Below are positions 17,455-25,488 of a stretch of DNA of 62,277 nt, piece by piece. Each line of letters opens with the position of its first letter. The first letter of the stretch is position 1. A model generated the notes under the pieces. That model did no database searches, was not told where the DNA came from, and saw nothing but the letters and a program-made list of their open reading frames with translations. A program made the position numbers and the translations under genes. The DNA is from Paenirhizobium selenitireducens ATCC BAA-1503. Its GTDB lineage: Bacteria; Pseudomonadota; Alphaproteobacteria; Rhizobiales; Rhizobiaceae. The stretch is taken from contig NZ_JAEG01000021.1 of the NCBI RefSeq assembly GCF_000518785.1, positions 1 to 62,277 of the forward strand. The letters run 5' to 3'.

Positions 17455-18513
17455 ATGCGTATCTTCCACTGCTCCAATTGCGCCAATGTCGTCCATTTCG
17501 ACAACAGTGGCTGCGTCAGTTGCGGCATGCGGCTGGCCTACCGCCCGAGCCGGTTCGAGATGGTCGCCATGGAACCGGACGGCAGTGCCTTTCGCGACCC
17601 GGCCGAGCGCAAGACCGAGCTTACCCCCTGTGCCAATGCCGGGATGGGTGCCTGCAATTGGCTGGTCGAGGACGGTCATGCGTCGGGCTTCTGCATGGCC
17701 TGCCGGCACAATCTGACCATCCCCAATCTGGCGACCCAGCAGAATGTCGAAAACTGGCAGCGGATCGAACTGGCGAAACGCTACCTGATCTATTCCCTCA
17801 TGCGCTTCGGCTTGCCGCTCGTGACCCGCGCAGACGATCCGGAGAACGGGCTCGGCTTCGCATTCCTGGCCGACGAGAACGAAGCCGCATCTCCGGTGCT
17901 GACCGGTCATGCCCACGGCCTGATCACGCTCAACATCGCCGAGGCGTCGGATGCGGAGCGGGAGGCGCGCCGGGTGTCACTCGGCGAGCCGTTCCGTACG
18001 CTGATCGGTCATTTCCGCCATGAGGTCGGGCACTACTACTGGGATCGGCTGGTGCGCGACAGGGGCGGCCAGGAGGCCTTTCGCGCCCTGTTCGGCGACG
18101 AGCGCCAGGACTATGGCGCGGCACTCCAGCAGCATTATGCGCAGGGGCCGGAGCCGGGCTGGGAACAATCCTATGTCAGCGCCTATGCGGCGAGCCACCC
18201 TTGGGAGGACTTTGCCGAGACCTGGGCGCACTACTTCCACATCGTCGATGCGCTGGACACGGCCGATGCCTTCGGCCTCAGGACCCATCCCGAAACCGAA
18301 GCGCCCGAACTGGCGTTGACGACCACATTCGACAGCTACCGGGCGATCAATGCACGCGTGCTGCTCGACGCCTGGGTGCCGCTCACCATCGCCATCAACA
18401 GCATCAACCGCAGCATGGGCCAGCGGGATCTTTATCCCTTCGTGCTGTCGGCGCCGGTGTTGGGCAAGCTGCAGTATATCCACGACATCATCCACGCTCC
18501 GCCGGTCGGCTGA
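17455..18513 (+). CDS. Zinc-ribbon putative metallopeptidase
   Basis: This 352-residue protein matches the family annotated as putative zinc-binding metallopeptidase. The N-terminus has a zinc ribbon with C6/C9 and C20/C23 (CSNCANVV, CVSCGMRL) and a second Cys set C59/C67/C80/C83. The HExxH site is H189-E190-H193 (FRHEVGHYYWD), and HPWEDFAETWAHY about 45 residues later supplies further acidic and His ligands. No signal peptide or membrane segment is present, so it should be cytosolic. It sits inside the stress island between the HWE kinase and an EcfG-driven small operon. No perfect EcfG promoter is in front of it. The substrate is unknown. Confidence 0.85.
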   Translation: MRIFHCSNCANVVHFDNSGCVSCGMRLAYRPSRFEMVAMEPDGSAFRDPAERKTELTPCANAGMGACNWLVEDGHASGFCMACRHNLTIPNLATQQNVENWQRIELAKRYLIYSLMRFGLPLVTRADDPENGLGFAFLADENEAASPVLTGHAHGLITLNIAEASDAEREARRVSLGEPFRTLIGHFRHEVGHYYWDRLVRDRGGQEAFRALFGDERQDYGAALQQHYAQGPEPGWEQSYVSAYAASHPWEDFAETWAHYFHIVDALDTADAFGLRTHPETEAPELALTTTFDSYRAINARVLLDAWVPLTIAINSINRSMGQRDLYPFVLSAPVLGKLQYIHDIIHAPPVG

Positions 18514-18557
18514 TCGCCGCAAAACGGCGAAAACAAGGCCCTTCGGCGGCCTCTCAG

Positions 18558-18582
18558 GGAACTTACATGGAACATCGACGTT
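18558..18582 (+). promoter_or_regulatory. EcfG-type promoter of a two-gene unknown operon
   Basis: GGAAC at 18558-18562, 16 bases, CGTT at 18579-18582, which is 24 bases before the next ATG. A second GGAAC lies inside the spacer but has no matching -10. Confidence 0.85.
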
Positions 18583-18606
18583 AACCTCCCAACAAGGAGA
18601 ACGTCG

Positions 18607-18954
18607 ATGAACACGCTTGCTGCACTCATGGTACTCGTGGCATGCCATCCCCAGCAAACCAGCTGTCTCGAAGAGCCGGCCGCGGTCATCTCCTACGCCT
18701 CCGGTGCCGAGTGTCGGGCCGCGCTCCCGAGCGAGATGGACAAGGCGCGCCGCATGGCCAAGCTGATCTATGGCGACTGCGTTCCGGTCAATGCCGAACT
18801 GCTGGCCGGCCGGCAGATCCGCCGCACGATCGATCCGGTCAAGCTTTCCGCGCTCACCGCGACGTCCAGGGCGACCGTTGCCGTCAAGGCCTTTTCCGCC
18901 ACCACCATGAAGCCCGGCGCAGGTCCGTTCGACAGCTATGAGGACGCCAAGTGA
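18607..18954 (+). CDS. Hypothetical small protein under EcfG control
   Basis: This 115-residue protein matches no family I recognise. It has a short hydrophobic start (NTLAALMVLVACHP), which could be a weak signal or lipoprotein-like leader, then four cysteines in all (C13, C20, C37, C60) in a mixed polar region that could pair in the periplasm. AAGGAG lies 7 bases before the ATG, and a perfect EcfG promoter is immediately upstream. Its stop overlaps the start of the next small gene. Expression on stress is well supported; function is not. Confidence 0.75.
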   Translation: MNTLAALMVLVACHPQQTSCLEEPAAVISYASGAECRAALPSEMDKARRMAKLIYGDCVPVNAELLAGRQIRRTIDPVKLSALTATSRATVAVKAFSATTMKPGAGPFDSYEDAK

Positions 18955-19139
18955 TGTCCAACAATTTCACCGAAAGAAATCGCCGTATCGACCTCCAGAC
19001 GCGCGAAATCGCGCAGGAGGCGAAGCTCGACACGGGCCTCGGGTTCATGGTCCCGCCGCGCTGGCGCGCTTCGACGGCGATTGTCGTCTCGCTGATCCTT
19101 CTCGCATTCGTCGTCATGATCGCTTCGGCGCTATTCTAG
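18954..19139 (+). CDS. Small single-pass membrane protein, unknown function
   Basis: This 61-residue protein has a charged N-terminal half (NNFTERNRRIDLQTREIAQE) and a C-terminal hydrophobic helix (about 40-60, STAIVVSLILLAFVVMIASA), a tail-anchored layout. The ATG overlaps the preceding stop (TGATG), so it is coupled to the upstream gene and shares its EcfG promoter. A GTG three bases earlier is a possible alternative start. No homology is recognised. A strong terminator hairpin follows about 105 bases downstream. Confidence 0.7.
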   Translation: MSNNFTERNRRIDLQTREIAQEAKLDTGLGFMVPPRWRASTAIVVSLILLAFVVMIASALF

Positions 19140-19244
19140 GCCTTGCGGACGCACGGCTGTTCGACCTGATCCGCCGTCCTGGCGGACTTTTGGCGTTTGT
19201 CAAAGTCCTCAGGCAACTCTACGCTGATGTCCGGCATTCACACG

Positions 19245-19271
19245 AAAAGAGCCGGGACAAACCCGGCTCTT
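19245..19271. terminator. Bidirectional terminator between convergent stress genes
   Basis: AAAGAGCCGGG and CCCGGCTCTTT form an 11-base perfect stem with a five-base loop. It closes the small operon on the plus strand and the DUF1328 gene on the minus strand. Confidence 0.85.
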
Positions 19272-19298
19272 TCGATTCTCCGTTATTGCTCGTTCCGC

Positions 19299-19466
19299 TC
19301 AGGCGCGGCGGCGGAAGAGCTGCGATACGAGAGAGATGAGGAAGAGCACGATGAACACCAGGAACAGGATCTTGGCGATGCCGGCAGATGCACCGGCGAT
19401 GCCGCCGAAACCGAGTACACCGGCGATCAGAGCGACGACGAGGAAGACGAGGGCGTAGTAAAGCAT
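19299..19466 (-). CDS. DUF1328 (YtjA) family small membrane protein
   Basis: The protein has 55 residues in two hydrophobic helices. It begins [20 protein letters not shown], with [15 protein letters not shown] in the middle and a basic LFRRRA end, the DUF1328/UPF0391 pattern. These proteins are common in stress regulons of Alphaproteobacteria and their function is unknown. ATG 19466 gives the exact family N-terminus, so longer upstream extensions are not used. A perfect EcfG promoter lies 29-53 bases upstream. A second, interrupted copy of the family lies at 21772-21936. Confidence 0.9.
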   Translation of the reverse strand: MLYYALVFLVVALIAGVLGFGGIAGASAGIAKILFLVFIVLFLISLVSQLFRRRA

Positions 19467-19494
19467 GGCGGTTCTCCTATTTCGATGGCAGAAA

Positions 19495-19519
19495 AACGAC
19501 GCGCGGGCCAAATTGTTCC
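19495..19519 (-). promoter_or_regulatory. EcfG-type promoter of the DUF1328 gene
   Basis: On the minus strand GGAAC at 19519-19515, 16 bases, then CGTT at 19498-19495. It is back-to-back with the nepR-ecfG promoter about 75 bases away. Confidence 0.85.
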
Positions 19520-19592
19520 ATCGCAGAACTTCGATCACTTCACCACCGTGTTTGACCCTTGAAAAGGCGTCGGAAAATATCAGCTCCCATGC

Positions 19593-19617
19593 GGAACCTT
19601 CGGTCCGGTCGACCGTT
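19593..19617 (+). promoter_or_regulatory. EcfG-type promoter of the nepR-ecfG operon
   Basis: GGAAC at 19593-19597, 16 bases, CGTT at 19614-19617, 37 bases before the first nepR start codon. This predicts autoregulation of the sigma factor. Confidence 0.87.
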
Positions 19618-19653
19618 GTGACGCCATGAGAGACATAACCCCGTTGGAAAAGC

Positions 19654-19860
19654 ATGACCAGTTCAACAGACGATCCATCAGCCAGGGAAAGACAGATCAT
19701 GGCTGATTCACAGCCCGGCATTGCTACGCAGTTGCGCCAGCTCTACCAGTCGGTGCAGGATGAAGCGATACCCGACCGCTTCCTCAGCCTCCTGGAGAAG
19801 CTCGACCGGGCCGAGCAACAGGCAGACGAATCTCTTCGCATCAAGGATTCAGCACAATGA
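19654..19860 (+). CDS. nepR: NepR anti-sigma factor, cotranscribed with ecfG
   Basis: This 68-residue protein carries the full NepR core: [20 protein letters not shown] followed by [14 protein letters not shown]. It should hold EcfG inactive until PhyR-P competes for it. Its stop overlaps the ecfG start by ATGA, the classical nepR-ecfG arrangement. Two starts are possible: ATG 19654, used here, or ATG 19699, which has an AGGGAAAG site and would give 53 residues, still with the whole core. This copy keeps the consensus PDRF that is altered in the copy beside phyR, so it is the better candidate for the main anti-sigma factor. Confidence 0.9.
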   Translation: MTSSTDDPSARERQIMADSQPGIATQLRQLYQSVQDEAIPDRFLSLLEKLDRAEQQADESLRIKDSAQ

Positions 19861-20423
19861 CGGATGATGCCGCGTCCATCGAACGCTCGTTCAAGCGGGA
19901 CCTGCTCGCAGCTTTGCCGAATCTGCGTGCGTTTGCCGTGTCGCTCACCGGGCGCCATCACGTCGCCGATGACCTGGTCCAGGACACCATCATGAAGGCC
20001 TGGGCGAAGCAGGATCATTTCGAGCCGGGTACCAACATGAAGGCCTGGCTGTTTACCATCCTGCGCAACGAATTCTATTCGCAGATGCGCAAGCGCGGGC
20101 GCGAAGTGTCCGACAGCGACGGTTTCTTTACGGCGCAGTTGTCGACCCATCCGCAGCAGTATGGTTCGCTCGACCTGCAGGATTTCAAGAAGGCGCTGGA
20201 TCAGTTGCCCAGCGACCAGCGCGAGGCGATCATCCTGGTCGGCGCGTCGGGTTTCGCCTATGAGGAAGCCGCCGAGATCTGCGGCTGCGCGGTGGGCACC
20301 ATCAAGAGCCGCATCAACCGTGCACGCAACAAGCTGCAGGAGATCCTCGGCGTCAGCGGCGAAGGCGACTACGGTCCGGATGCCCATAGTTCCGCCGTCA
20401 CCAAGCGCGCCTTCGCGGTTTGA
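19857..20423 (+). CDS. ecfG: EcfG-type RNA polymerase sigma factor
   Basis: This 188-residue ECF sigma factor runs the general stress response. Sigma2 spans about 15-85, with DDLVQDTIMKAWAKQDHFEPG and MKAWLFTILRNEFYSQMRKR. Sigma4 spans about 120-172, with LDQLPSDQREAIILVGASGF, YEEAAEICGCAVGTIKSRI and NRARNKLQEIL. These match the EcfG (RpoE2) subgroup. It overlaps nepR by 4 bases and is preceded by a consensus EcfG promoter. Five further perfect EcfG promoters in the surrounding 6 kb are its likely targets. Confidence 0.95.
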   Translation: MTDDAASIERSFKRDLLAALPNLRAFAVSLTGRHHVADDLVQDTIMKAWAKQDHFEPGTNMKAWLFTILRNEFYSQMRKRGREVSDSDGFFTAQLSTHPQQYGSLDLQDFKKALDQLPSDQREAIILVGASGFAYEEAAEICGCAVGTIKSRINRARNKLQEILGVSGEGDYGPDAHSSAVTKRAFAV

Positions 20424-20426
20424 GGT

Positions 20427-20792
20427 TCAGGCCGAGGCGCGCGTCGCCGCCTTGACGGCACGAACGAGATCCTCCGCGAATATGGGCTTTGCGACGACGG
20501 GGAAGGCCTGGATTGCGGAGGATTCCGAGCTGACGTCGTCATAGGACGAGAGGATGACGACGGCTGCGCCGCTTTCCTTCACCCGCCGCGCCCGATCGAG
20601 GTTGACGGCAGGCATCGGGGCGCTGTCGAACAGGACGACGTCGAAATGACCTTCACCAAGCTGTTGTTCCAGGCGGGCAAGCGGCACGATGGTCACGGTG
20701 CACTCCAGGGCGTCGACAAGAATCTGTTCGACTTCCATCGCGATCAGGTACTGGTTCTCCGCAACGAGAACGCGCAGCGACGGGTTGGTCAT
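20427..20792 (-). CDS. Stand-alone receiver-domain response regulator
   Basis: This 121-residue single-domain receiver has E12/N13 in the acidic pocket (one acidic residue replaced by Asn), phosphoacceptor D56 (DVVLFDSAP), S82 and K102 (VVAKPIF). There is no output domain. ATG 20792 follows an AAGGAAC site and begins the beta-1 strand; a longer reading to 20846 adds an unlikely leader. It converges on ecfG with only 3 bases between the stops. Single receivers beside PhyR modules can tune the HWE kinase, as Sma0114/SdrG-type regulators do, but that role here is inference. Confidence 0.85.
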   Translation of the reverse strand: MTNPSLRVLVAENQYLIAMEVEQILVDALECTVTIVPLARLEQQLGEGHFDVVLFDSAPMPAVNLDRARRVKESGAAVVILSSYDDVSSESSAIQAFPVVAKPIFAEDLVRAVKAATRASA

Positions 20793-20913
20793 GGCTGTTC
20801 CTTTTTTGCCAAAGCGCCTTATCGGCCCTTTGGTGAAGGAGGTCATTTAAATAAGACATGCCCGGCCGGGCGGTCGCCGGTATTCCTCCGGCGCTGAAAC
20901 AAGGGAACAGTGC

Positions 20914-21669
20914 ATGGCCATCGACTCTCGTAAGAACCCGGTTCGTGTCAGCTGTTTCGAATGCCCTTTGCGCCAGAAGAAGCACTTTCGTCCGTTCACC
21001 GGCGAGGAACTCGACTTCGTATCGCATTTCAAGCGCGGCGACCTCAACGCCGACGCGGGCGCGACCGTGATCGTCGAAGGCTCCCATAGCGCCCATCTTT
21101 ATACACTACTGGAAGGTTGGGGGTTCCGCTACAAGATCCTCGAAGACGGTCGCCGGCAGATCCTCAACTATGTCGTGCCGGGCGACATGGTCGGGCTGCA
21201 GGGGGCGGTGATGGCCGAGATGCAGCATTCCGTCGAGGCGCTGACGCCGGTCACGCTGTGCGTCTTCGAGCGAAGCCGCCTGTTCAACCTGTTCGAGAAG
21301 CATGCGGGGCTGGCCTTCGACCTGACCTGGCTGGCGGCGCGGGAGGAGAGCATTCTCGACGAGCACCTGCTCAGCGTCGGCCGGCGTACGGCCACCGAGC
21401 GGGCCGCCTATCTGCTGGCCTTCCTGTTCGAGCGTGGGCGCAATGCCGGTCTGCTCGACGAGGAGCGCCGCCATGTGCCGGTAACCCAGATGCACGTCGC
21501 TGATACGCTGGGCCTGTCGATCGTCCATACCAACAAGACGCTGCGCAAGCTGGCCGAGCGCGGGCTGATCCAATGGCTCGACCGGGGCTGCGAGGTCCTC
21601 GACCCCGAGGGGCTGCAGTCGGTGGCGAACTGGAATCCCGGTACGCCGCAACTGCGGCCCCTCATCTGA
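20914..21669 (+). CDS. Crp/Fnr-family transcriptional regulator
   Basis: This 251-residue regulator has an N-terminal cyclic-nucleotide-binding-like beta barrel (about 30-145, with GWGFRYKILEDGRRQILNYV and PGDMVGLQ). A Crp-type helix-turn-helix lies at about 165-225 (VPVTQMHVADTLGLSIVHTN followed by KTLRKLAERGLI). Cysteines near the N-terminus (CFECPLR) are only two, so a full FNR iron-sulfur cluster is unlikely. Many rhizobial paralogs of this type are stress or oxygen responsive. No EcfG promoter is seen upstream. It stands alone, with the gene behind it convergent. Confidence 0.9.
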   Translation: MAIDSRKNPVRVSCFECPLRQKKHFRPFTGEELDFVSHFKRGDLNADAGATVIVEGSHSAHLYTLLEGWGFRYKILEDGRRQILNYVVPGDMVGLQGAVMAEMQHSVEALTPVTLCVFERSRLFNLFEKHAGLAFDLTWLAAREESILDEHLLSVGRRTATERAAYLLAFLFERGRNAGLLDEERRHVPVTQMHVADTLGLSIVHTNKTLRKLAERGLIQWLDRGCEVLDPEGLQSVANWNPGTPQLRPLI

Positions 21670-21722
21670 AGCCTTCCTTTGCCGGTTCTCCTCCGGCGAG
21701 ACAAAATTCCGGCCATAAAAAA

Positions 21723-21746
21723 ACCGTCGGCGGTAAGGCCGACGGT
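21723..21746. terminator. Terminator between the Crp/Fnr gene and the interrupted DUF1328 gene
   Basis: ACCGTCGGC and GCCGACGGT pair perfectly around a six-base loop. On the minus strand it is followed by seven Ts, so it is a good terminator for the DUF1328-like gene. On the plus strand it is followed by CTCTTCT. Confidence 0.8.
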
Positions 21747-21771
21747 CTCTTCTGCCGTCCGGTGCTTCCGG

Positions 21772-21936
21772 TCAGGCGACCACGAGCACGCCGGCAAACA
21801 GGGCGATGATGAAGATCACCAGCACGATGAAGATCAGAATTTTCGCAATTCCCGCCGAGGCGCCGGCAACGCCGCGAAAGCCGAGGAGGCTGGCGACGGC
21901 GGCAATCGCCAGGAAGATCAGAATTCATTGCAGCAT
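21772..21936 (-). pseudogene. DUF1328 family gene with in-frame TGA at codon 4
   Basis: Reading the minus strand from ATG 21936 gives MLQ-stop and then, in the same frame, [38 protein letters not shown] and a short hydrophobic end before TGA at 21774-21772. This is a full-length DUF1328 protein in which the usual Trp codon TGG at position 4 reads TGA. The rest is intact and shows no frameshift, which argues for a recent mutation, a sequencing error or initiation downstream. A near-consensus EcfG promoter (GGAAC-N16-GGTT) lies 33-57 bases upstream, matching the intact paralog at 19299. Confidence 0.8.
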
Positions 21937-21968
21937 GATGCTCTCCATTCTTTTTTTGCCGCAGATTG

Positions 21969-21993
21969 AACCTTCGAGAGGCGAATTTGTTCC
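21969..21993 (-). promoter_or_regulatory. Near-consensus EcfG promoter of the interrupted DUF1328 gene
   Basis: On the minus strand GGAAC at 21993-21989 is followed after 16 bases by GGTT at 21972-21969, one mismatch from CGTT. Confidence 0.55.
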
Positions 21994-22186
21994 GTCCGGA
22001 CCGGAGGCGTCGGGAGAGCCAATCGCCGCAGGAAGCGGCAGTTGTGGATTATTCGTTGACTGAGCCGTATCATCCGCGCGAAACCCTCACATGAGGGGGA
22101 AAGTGGGCTGGACATGATTGTCGCATTCTGCTCGTTTTCACGCCGAAATTGTTCGACTTTAGCCTAATGCGAGATGGGAGACGGGT

Positions 22187-23758
22187 TTGAAGATCGGTTC
22201 GCCACGGGAGTTGTTTGCGGGGGAGGCACGCGTCGCGATGACCCCCGACAGCGCGCTTCAGCTGAAAAAGCTGGGCTATGACTGCATCATCGAAGGCGGA
22301 GCCGGCAAGGCTGCCGGCTTTTCCGACGACGCCTACCGCGCCGTCGGTGTCGAGGTGGTCGAGGGCGCCGAGGCGCTCTATGCCAGCGCCGACGTGATCG
22401 CCAAGGTGCGTCCGCCGGAGACGGTGGAAGTGGAGCGTCTGTCTTCGGACAAGACGCTGATTTCCTTCTTCTACCCGGCCCAGAACAAGGAGCTTCTGGA
22501 ACGCGCCCGGGACAAGGGCGCCAATGTCATCGCCATGGACATGGTGCCGCGTATTTCCCGCGCCCAGAAGATGGACGCGCTGTCGTCGATGGCTAATATC
22601 GCCGGTTATCGCGCCGTGATCGAGGCCGGCAATAATTTCGGCCGCTTCTTCACCGGCCAGGTGACGGCCGCCGGCAAGGTTCCGCCGGCCAAGGTGTTGG
22701 TCATCGGCGCCGGCGTCGCCGGTCTTGCCGCGATCGGCACGGCGACCTCGCTCGGCGCCATCACCTACGCCTTCGACGTGCGTCCCGAGGTGGCCGAGCA
22801 GATCGAATCGATGGGCGCCCAGTTCGTCTATCTCGAGTTCGAAGCGACCCAGGACGGGGCGGCGACTGGTGGTTATGCGGCCCCTTCCTCGCCGGAATTC
22901 CGCGAGAAGCAGCTGGCCAAGTTCCGCGAACTCGCGCCCGAGATCGATATCGTCATCACCACGGCGCTGATCCCCGGCCGCGACGCGCCGAAGCTCTGGC
23001 TCGCCGACATGGTGGCTTCGATGAAGCCGGGCTCGGTGGTCATCGACCTTGCCGCCGAACGCGGCGGCAATTGCGACCTGACCGTGCCGGACCAGAAAAT
23101 CGTCTCGGAGAACGGCGTGACGATCGTCGGCTATACCGACTTCCCGAGCCGCATGGCGGCCCAGGCCTCGACGCTCTACTCGACCAATATCCGCCACATG
23201 ATGACGGACCTCACGCCGGCCAAGGACGGCATGATCGTCCACAACATGGAAGACGACGTCATCCGCGGCGCGACCGTTGCCAAGGACGGCGAGATCACCT
23301 ATCCGCCACCGCCGCCGAAGATCCAGGCGATCGCCGCGGCCAAGCCGAAGGAAAAGGTCAAGGAGCTGACGCCGGAGGAGAAGCGGGCCAAGGAGGTCGC
23401 CGCCTTCAAGGTGCAGACCCGCAACCAGGTCGGCCTCTTGGTGATCGGCGGACTGCTGATGGCGCTGGTCGGCGCCTATGCGCCGTCCGAGTTCATGGCG
23501 CATCTGATCGTCTTCGTGCTCGCCTGCTTCATCGGCTTCTCGGTGATCTGGAATGTCAGCCACTCGCTGCACACGCCGCTGATGGCGGTGACGAACGCCA
23601 TTTCCGGCATCGTCATCATCGGTGCCCTGCTGCAGGTCGGGTCCGGCAACTGGCTCATCGTCATCCTGGCCGCGCTTTCGGTGCTGATCGCCACGATCAA
23701 CATCGTCGGCGGCTTCCTCGTCACCCGGCGCATGCTCGCCATGTTCCAGAAGTCTTGA
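22187..23758 (+). CDS. pntA: NAD(P) transhydrogenase subunit alpha (fused PntAA-PntAB type)
   Basis: This 523-residue alpha subunit transfers hydride between NADH and NADP+ coupled to proton flow. Residues 1 to about 375 form the NAD(H)-binding domain I, starting [20 protein letters not shown] and containing [17 protein letters not shown] and [13 protein letters not shown] Pro- and Lys-rich linker leads to four membrane helices from about 405 on. The single chain resembles E. coli PntA; many relatives of this organism split it into two genes. The start is TTG with GGGAGACGGG upstream. pntB follows after 13 bases. Confidence 0.95.
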   Translation: MKIGSPRELFAGEARVAMTPDSALQLKKLGYDCIIEGGAGKAAGFSDDAYRAVGVEVVEGAEALYASADVIAKVRPPETVEVERLSSDKTLISFFYPAQNKELLERARDKGANVIAMDMVPRISRAQKMDALSSMANIAGYRAVIEAGNNFGRFFTGQVTAAGKVPPAKVLVIGAGVAGLAAIGTATSLGAITYAFDVRPEVAEQIESMGAQFVYLEFEATQDGAATGGYAAPSSPEFREKQLAKFRELAPEIDIVITTALIPGRDAPKLWLADMVASMKPGSVVIDLAAERGGNCDLTVPDQKIVSENGVTIVGYTDFPSRMAAQASTLYSTNIRHMMTDLTPAKDGMIVHNMEDDVIRGATVAKDGEITYPPPPPKIQAIAAAKPKEKVKELTPEEKRAKEVAAFKVQTRNQVGLLVIGGLLMALVGAYAPSEFMAHLIVFVLACFIGFSVIWNVSHSLHTPLMAVTNAISGIVIIGALLQVGSGNWLIVILAALSVLIATINIVGGFLVTRRMLAMFQKS

Positions 23759-23771
23759 GGGGGATAGGGTC

Positions 23772-25217
23772 ATGACGATCGGTATCGTTTCCGCCGCCTA
23801 TATCGCTGCGGCCGTTCTATTCATCCTCTCGCTCGGCGGACTTTCCGGCCAGGAAAGCGCCAAGCGCGCCGTCTGGTACGGCATTGTCGGCATGGGGCTT
23901 GCCGTCGCTGCCACCGTCTTCGGACCGGATGTCGGCAACTGGTTCGTCATCCTGGTGATGATCGCCGGCGGCTCCGTGCTCGGCTATTACGTCGCCTCGC
24001 GCGTGCAGATGACCGAGATGCCGCAGCTGGTTGCGGCGCTCCACTCCTTCGTCGGCCTTGCCGCCGTGTTCATCGGCTACAATGCCGAGCTCGAACTCGG
24101 CCGGGTTGCCGGCATGGACGAGGCGGCGCGCCATGCGCTCACCGGCTTTGCCGCCGTTCTGGCGCACAAGCTGGCCGATCCGAGCGGTGCTCTGGTCGCC
24201 ATCCTCAAGGTCGAGGTCTTCCTTGGCGTGTTCATCGGCGCGGTCACCTTCACCGGCTCCGTCGTCGCCTTCGGCAAGCTGGCCGGCAAGGTCGACGGCA
24301 AGGCGAAGAAGCTGCCGGGCGGGCACATGCTCAATGCCAGTGCGGCGATCGCCTCGCTGATCCTGCTTGTTCTGTATTTCAACGGCGCCGGCATCTGGGC
24401 CGTCATCCTGATGACGCTGCTCGCCTTCTTCATCGGCTATCACCTGATCATGGGCATCGGCGGCGCCGACATGCCGGTGGTCGTGTCCATGCTGAACAGC
24501 TATTCCGGCTGGGCGGCGGCGGCGATCGGCTTCACGCTCGGCAACGATCTTCTGATCGTCACCGGCGCGCTGGTCGGCTCCTCGGGTGCGATCCTGTCCT
24601 ACATCATGTGCAAGGCGATGAACCGATCCTTCATCTCGGTCATCCTCGGCGGCTTCGGCACGGTCACGGGTCCCGCGATGGAGATCTCCGGCGAGCAGGT
24701 GGCGATCGACGCGGAAAGCGTGGCAGCCGCTCTCAATGAAGCCGACAGCGTCATCATCGTGCCGGGCTACGGCATGGCAGTCGCCCAGGCGCAGCAGGCG
24801 GTCTCGGAACTCACCCGCAAGCTGCGGGCTTCCGGCAAGTCCGTGCGCTTCGCCATCCATCCGGTGGCGGGCCGTCTTCCGGGCCACATGAACGTGCTCT
24901 TGGCCGAAGCCAAGGTGCCCTATGACATCGTCATGGAAATGGACGAGATCAATGACGACTTCCCCAACACGGACGTTGTCATCGTCATCGGCTCCAACGA
25001 CATCGTCAATCCGGCGGCGGAGGAAGACCCGAACTCGCCGATCGCCGGCATGCCGGTGTTGCAGGTGTGGAAGGCCAAGCAGGTCTTCGTCTCCAAGCGT
25101 GGCCAGGGCACCGGCTATTCCGGCATCGAGAACCCGCTGTTCTACAAGGAGAACACCCGGATGTTCTACGGCGACGCCAAGAAGTCGGTCAGCGAACTGC
25201 TGCCGATGATCAAGTAA
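23772..25217 (+). CDS. pntB: NAD(P) transhydrogenase subunit beta
   Basis: This 481-residue membrane subunit completes the proton-translocating transhydrogenase. About eight or nine membrane helices occupy residues 1-275. The NADP(H)-binding domain III follows, with [20 protein letters not shown], the [20 protein letters not shown] segment, [17 protein letters not shown] and [16 protein letters not shown]. All are family hallmarks and the length is typical. It is cotranscribed with pntA and ends 26 bases before a strong terminator. The enzyme supplies NADPH. Confidence 0.96.
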   Translation: MTIGIVSAAYIAAAVLFILSLGGLSGQESAKRAVWYGIVGMGLAVAATVFGPDVGNWFVILVMIAGGSVLGYYVASRVQMTEMPQLVAALHSFVGLAAVFIGYNAELELGRVAGMDEAARHALTGFAAVLAHKLADPSGALVAILKVEVFLGVFIGAVTFTGSVVAFGKLAGKVDGKAKKLPGGHMLNASAAIASLILLVLYFNGAGIWAVILMTLLAFFIGYHLIMGIGGADMPVVVSMLNSYSGWAAAAIGFTLGNDLLIVTGALVGSSGAILSYIMCKAMNRSFISVILGGFGTVTGPAMEISGEQVAIDAESVAAALNEADSVIIVPGYGMAVAQAQQAVSELTRKLRASGKSVRFAIHPVAGRLPGHMNVLLAEAKVPYDIVMEMDEINDDFPNTDVVIVIGSNDIVNPAAEEDPNSPIAGMPVLQVWKAKQVFVSKRGQGTGYSGIENPLFYKENTRMFYGDAKKSVSELLPMIK

Positions 25218-25243
25218 GATCGCACGCAGGTGTGAATGACAGA

Positions 25244-25269
25244 GGCCGGGCGGAGACGCCCGGCCTTTT
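25244..25269 (+). terminator. Rho-independent terminator of pntAB
   Basis: GGCCGGGCG, loop GAGA, CGCCCGGCC and then TTTT form a textbook terminator 26 bases past the pntB stop. Confidence 0.9.
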
Positions 25270-25304
25270 CGTTTGGTCCGCTACCGAGATGCAGGCGGAA
25301 ACCG

Positions 25305-25452
25305 ATCTCCCCCCTTGTGGGGGAGATGCCCGGCAGGGCAGAGGGGGGCGACTTGCGCCGTGGGTCGGTGGATGCAAGCCCTCGTGCGCTTTGCCTGGCG
25401 GATACCCCCCCTCTGTCGGCTCTCGCCGACATCCCCCCTCAAGAGGGGAGAT
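25305..25452. repeat. Two rhizobial intergenic palindromic repeats after pntB
   Basis: The unit at 25305-25348 is nearly identical to the copy at 8276-8319 (ATCTCCCCCC ... GGCAGGGCAGAGGGGGG). The second, at 25405-25452, is an inverted, more divergent relative (CCCCCCTCTGTCGGC ... CAAGAGGGGAGAT). The pair faces each other as in the rhaS-rhaT gap. No gene lies in this stretch. Confidence 0.85.
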
Positions 25453-25488
25453 CATCTGTGGCCGGCCTCGGGTGCTGCGGCTGAAGGA

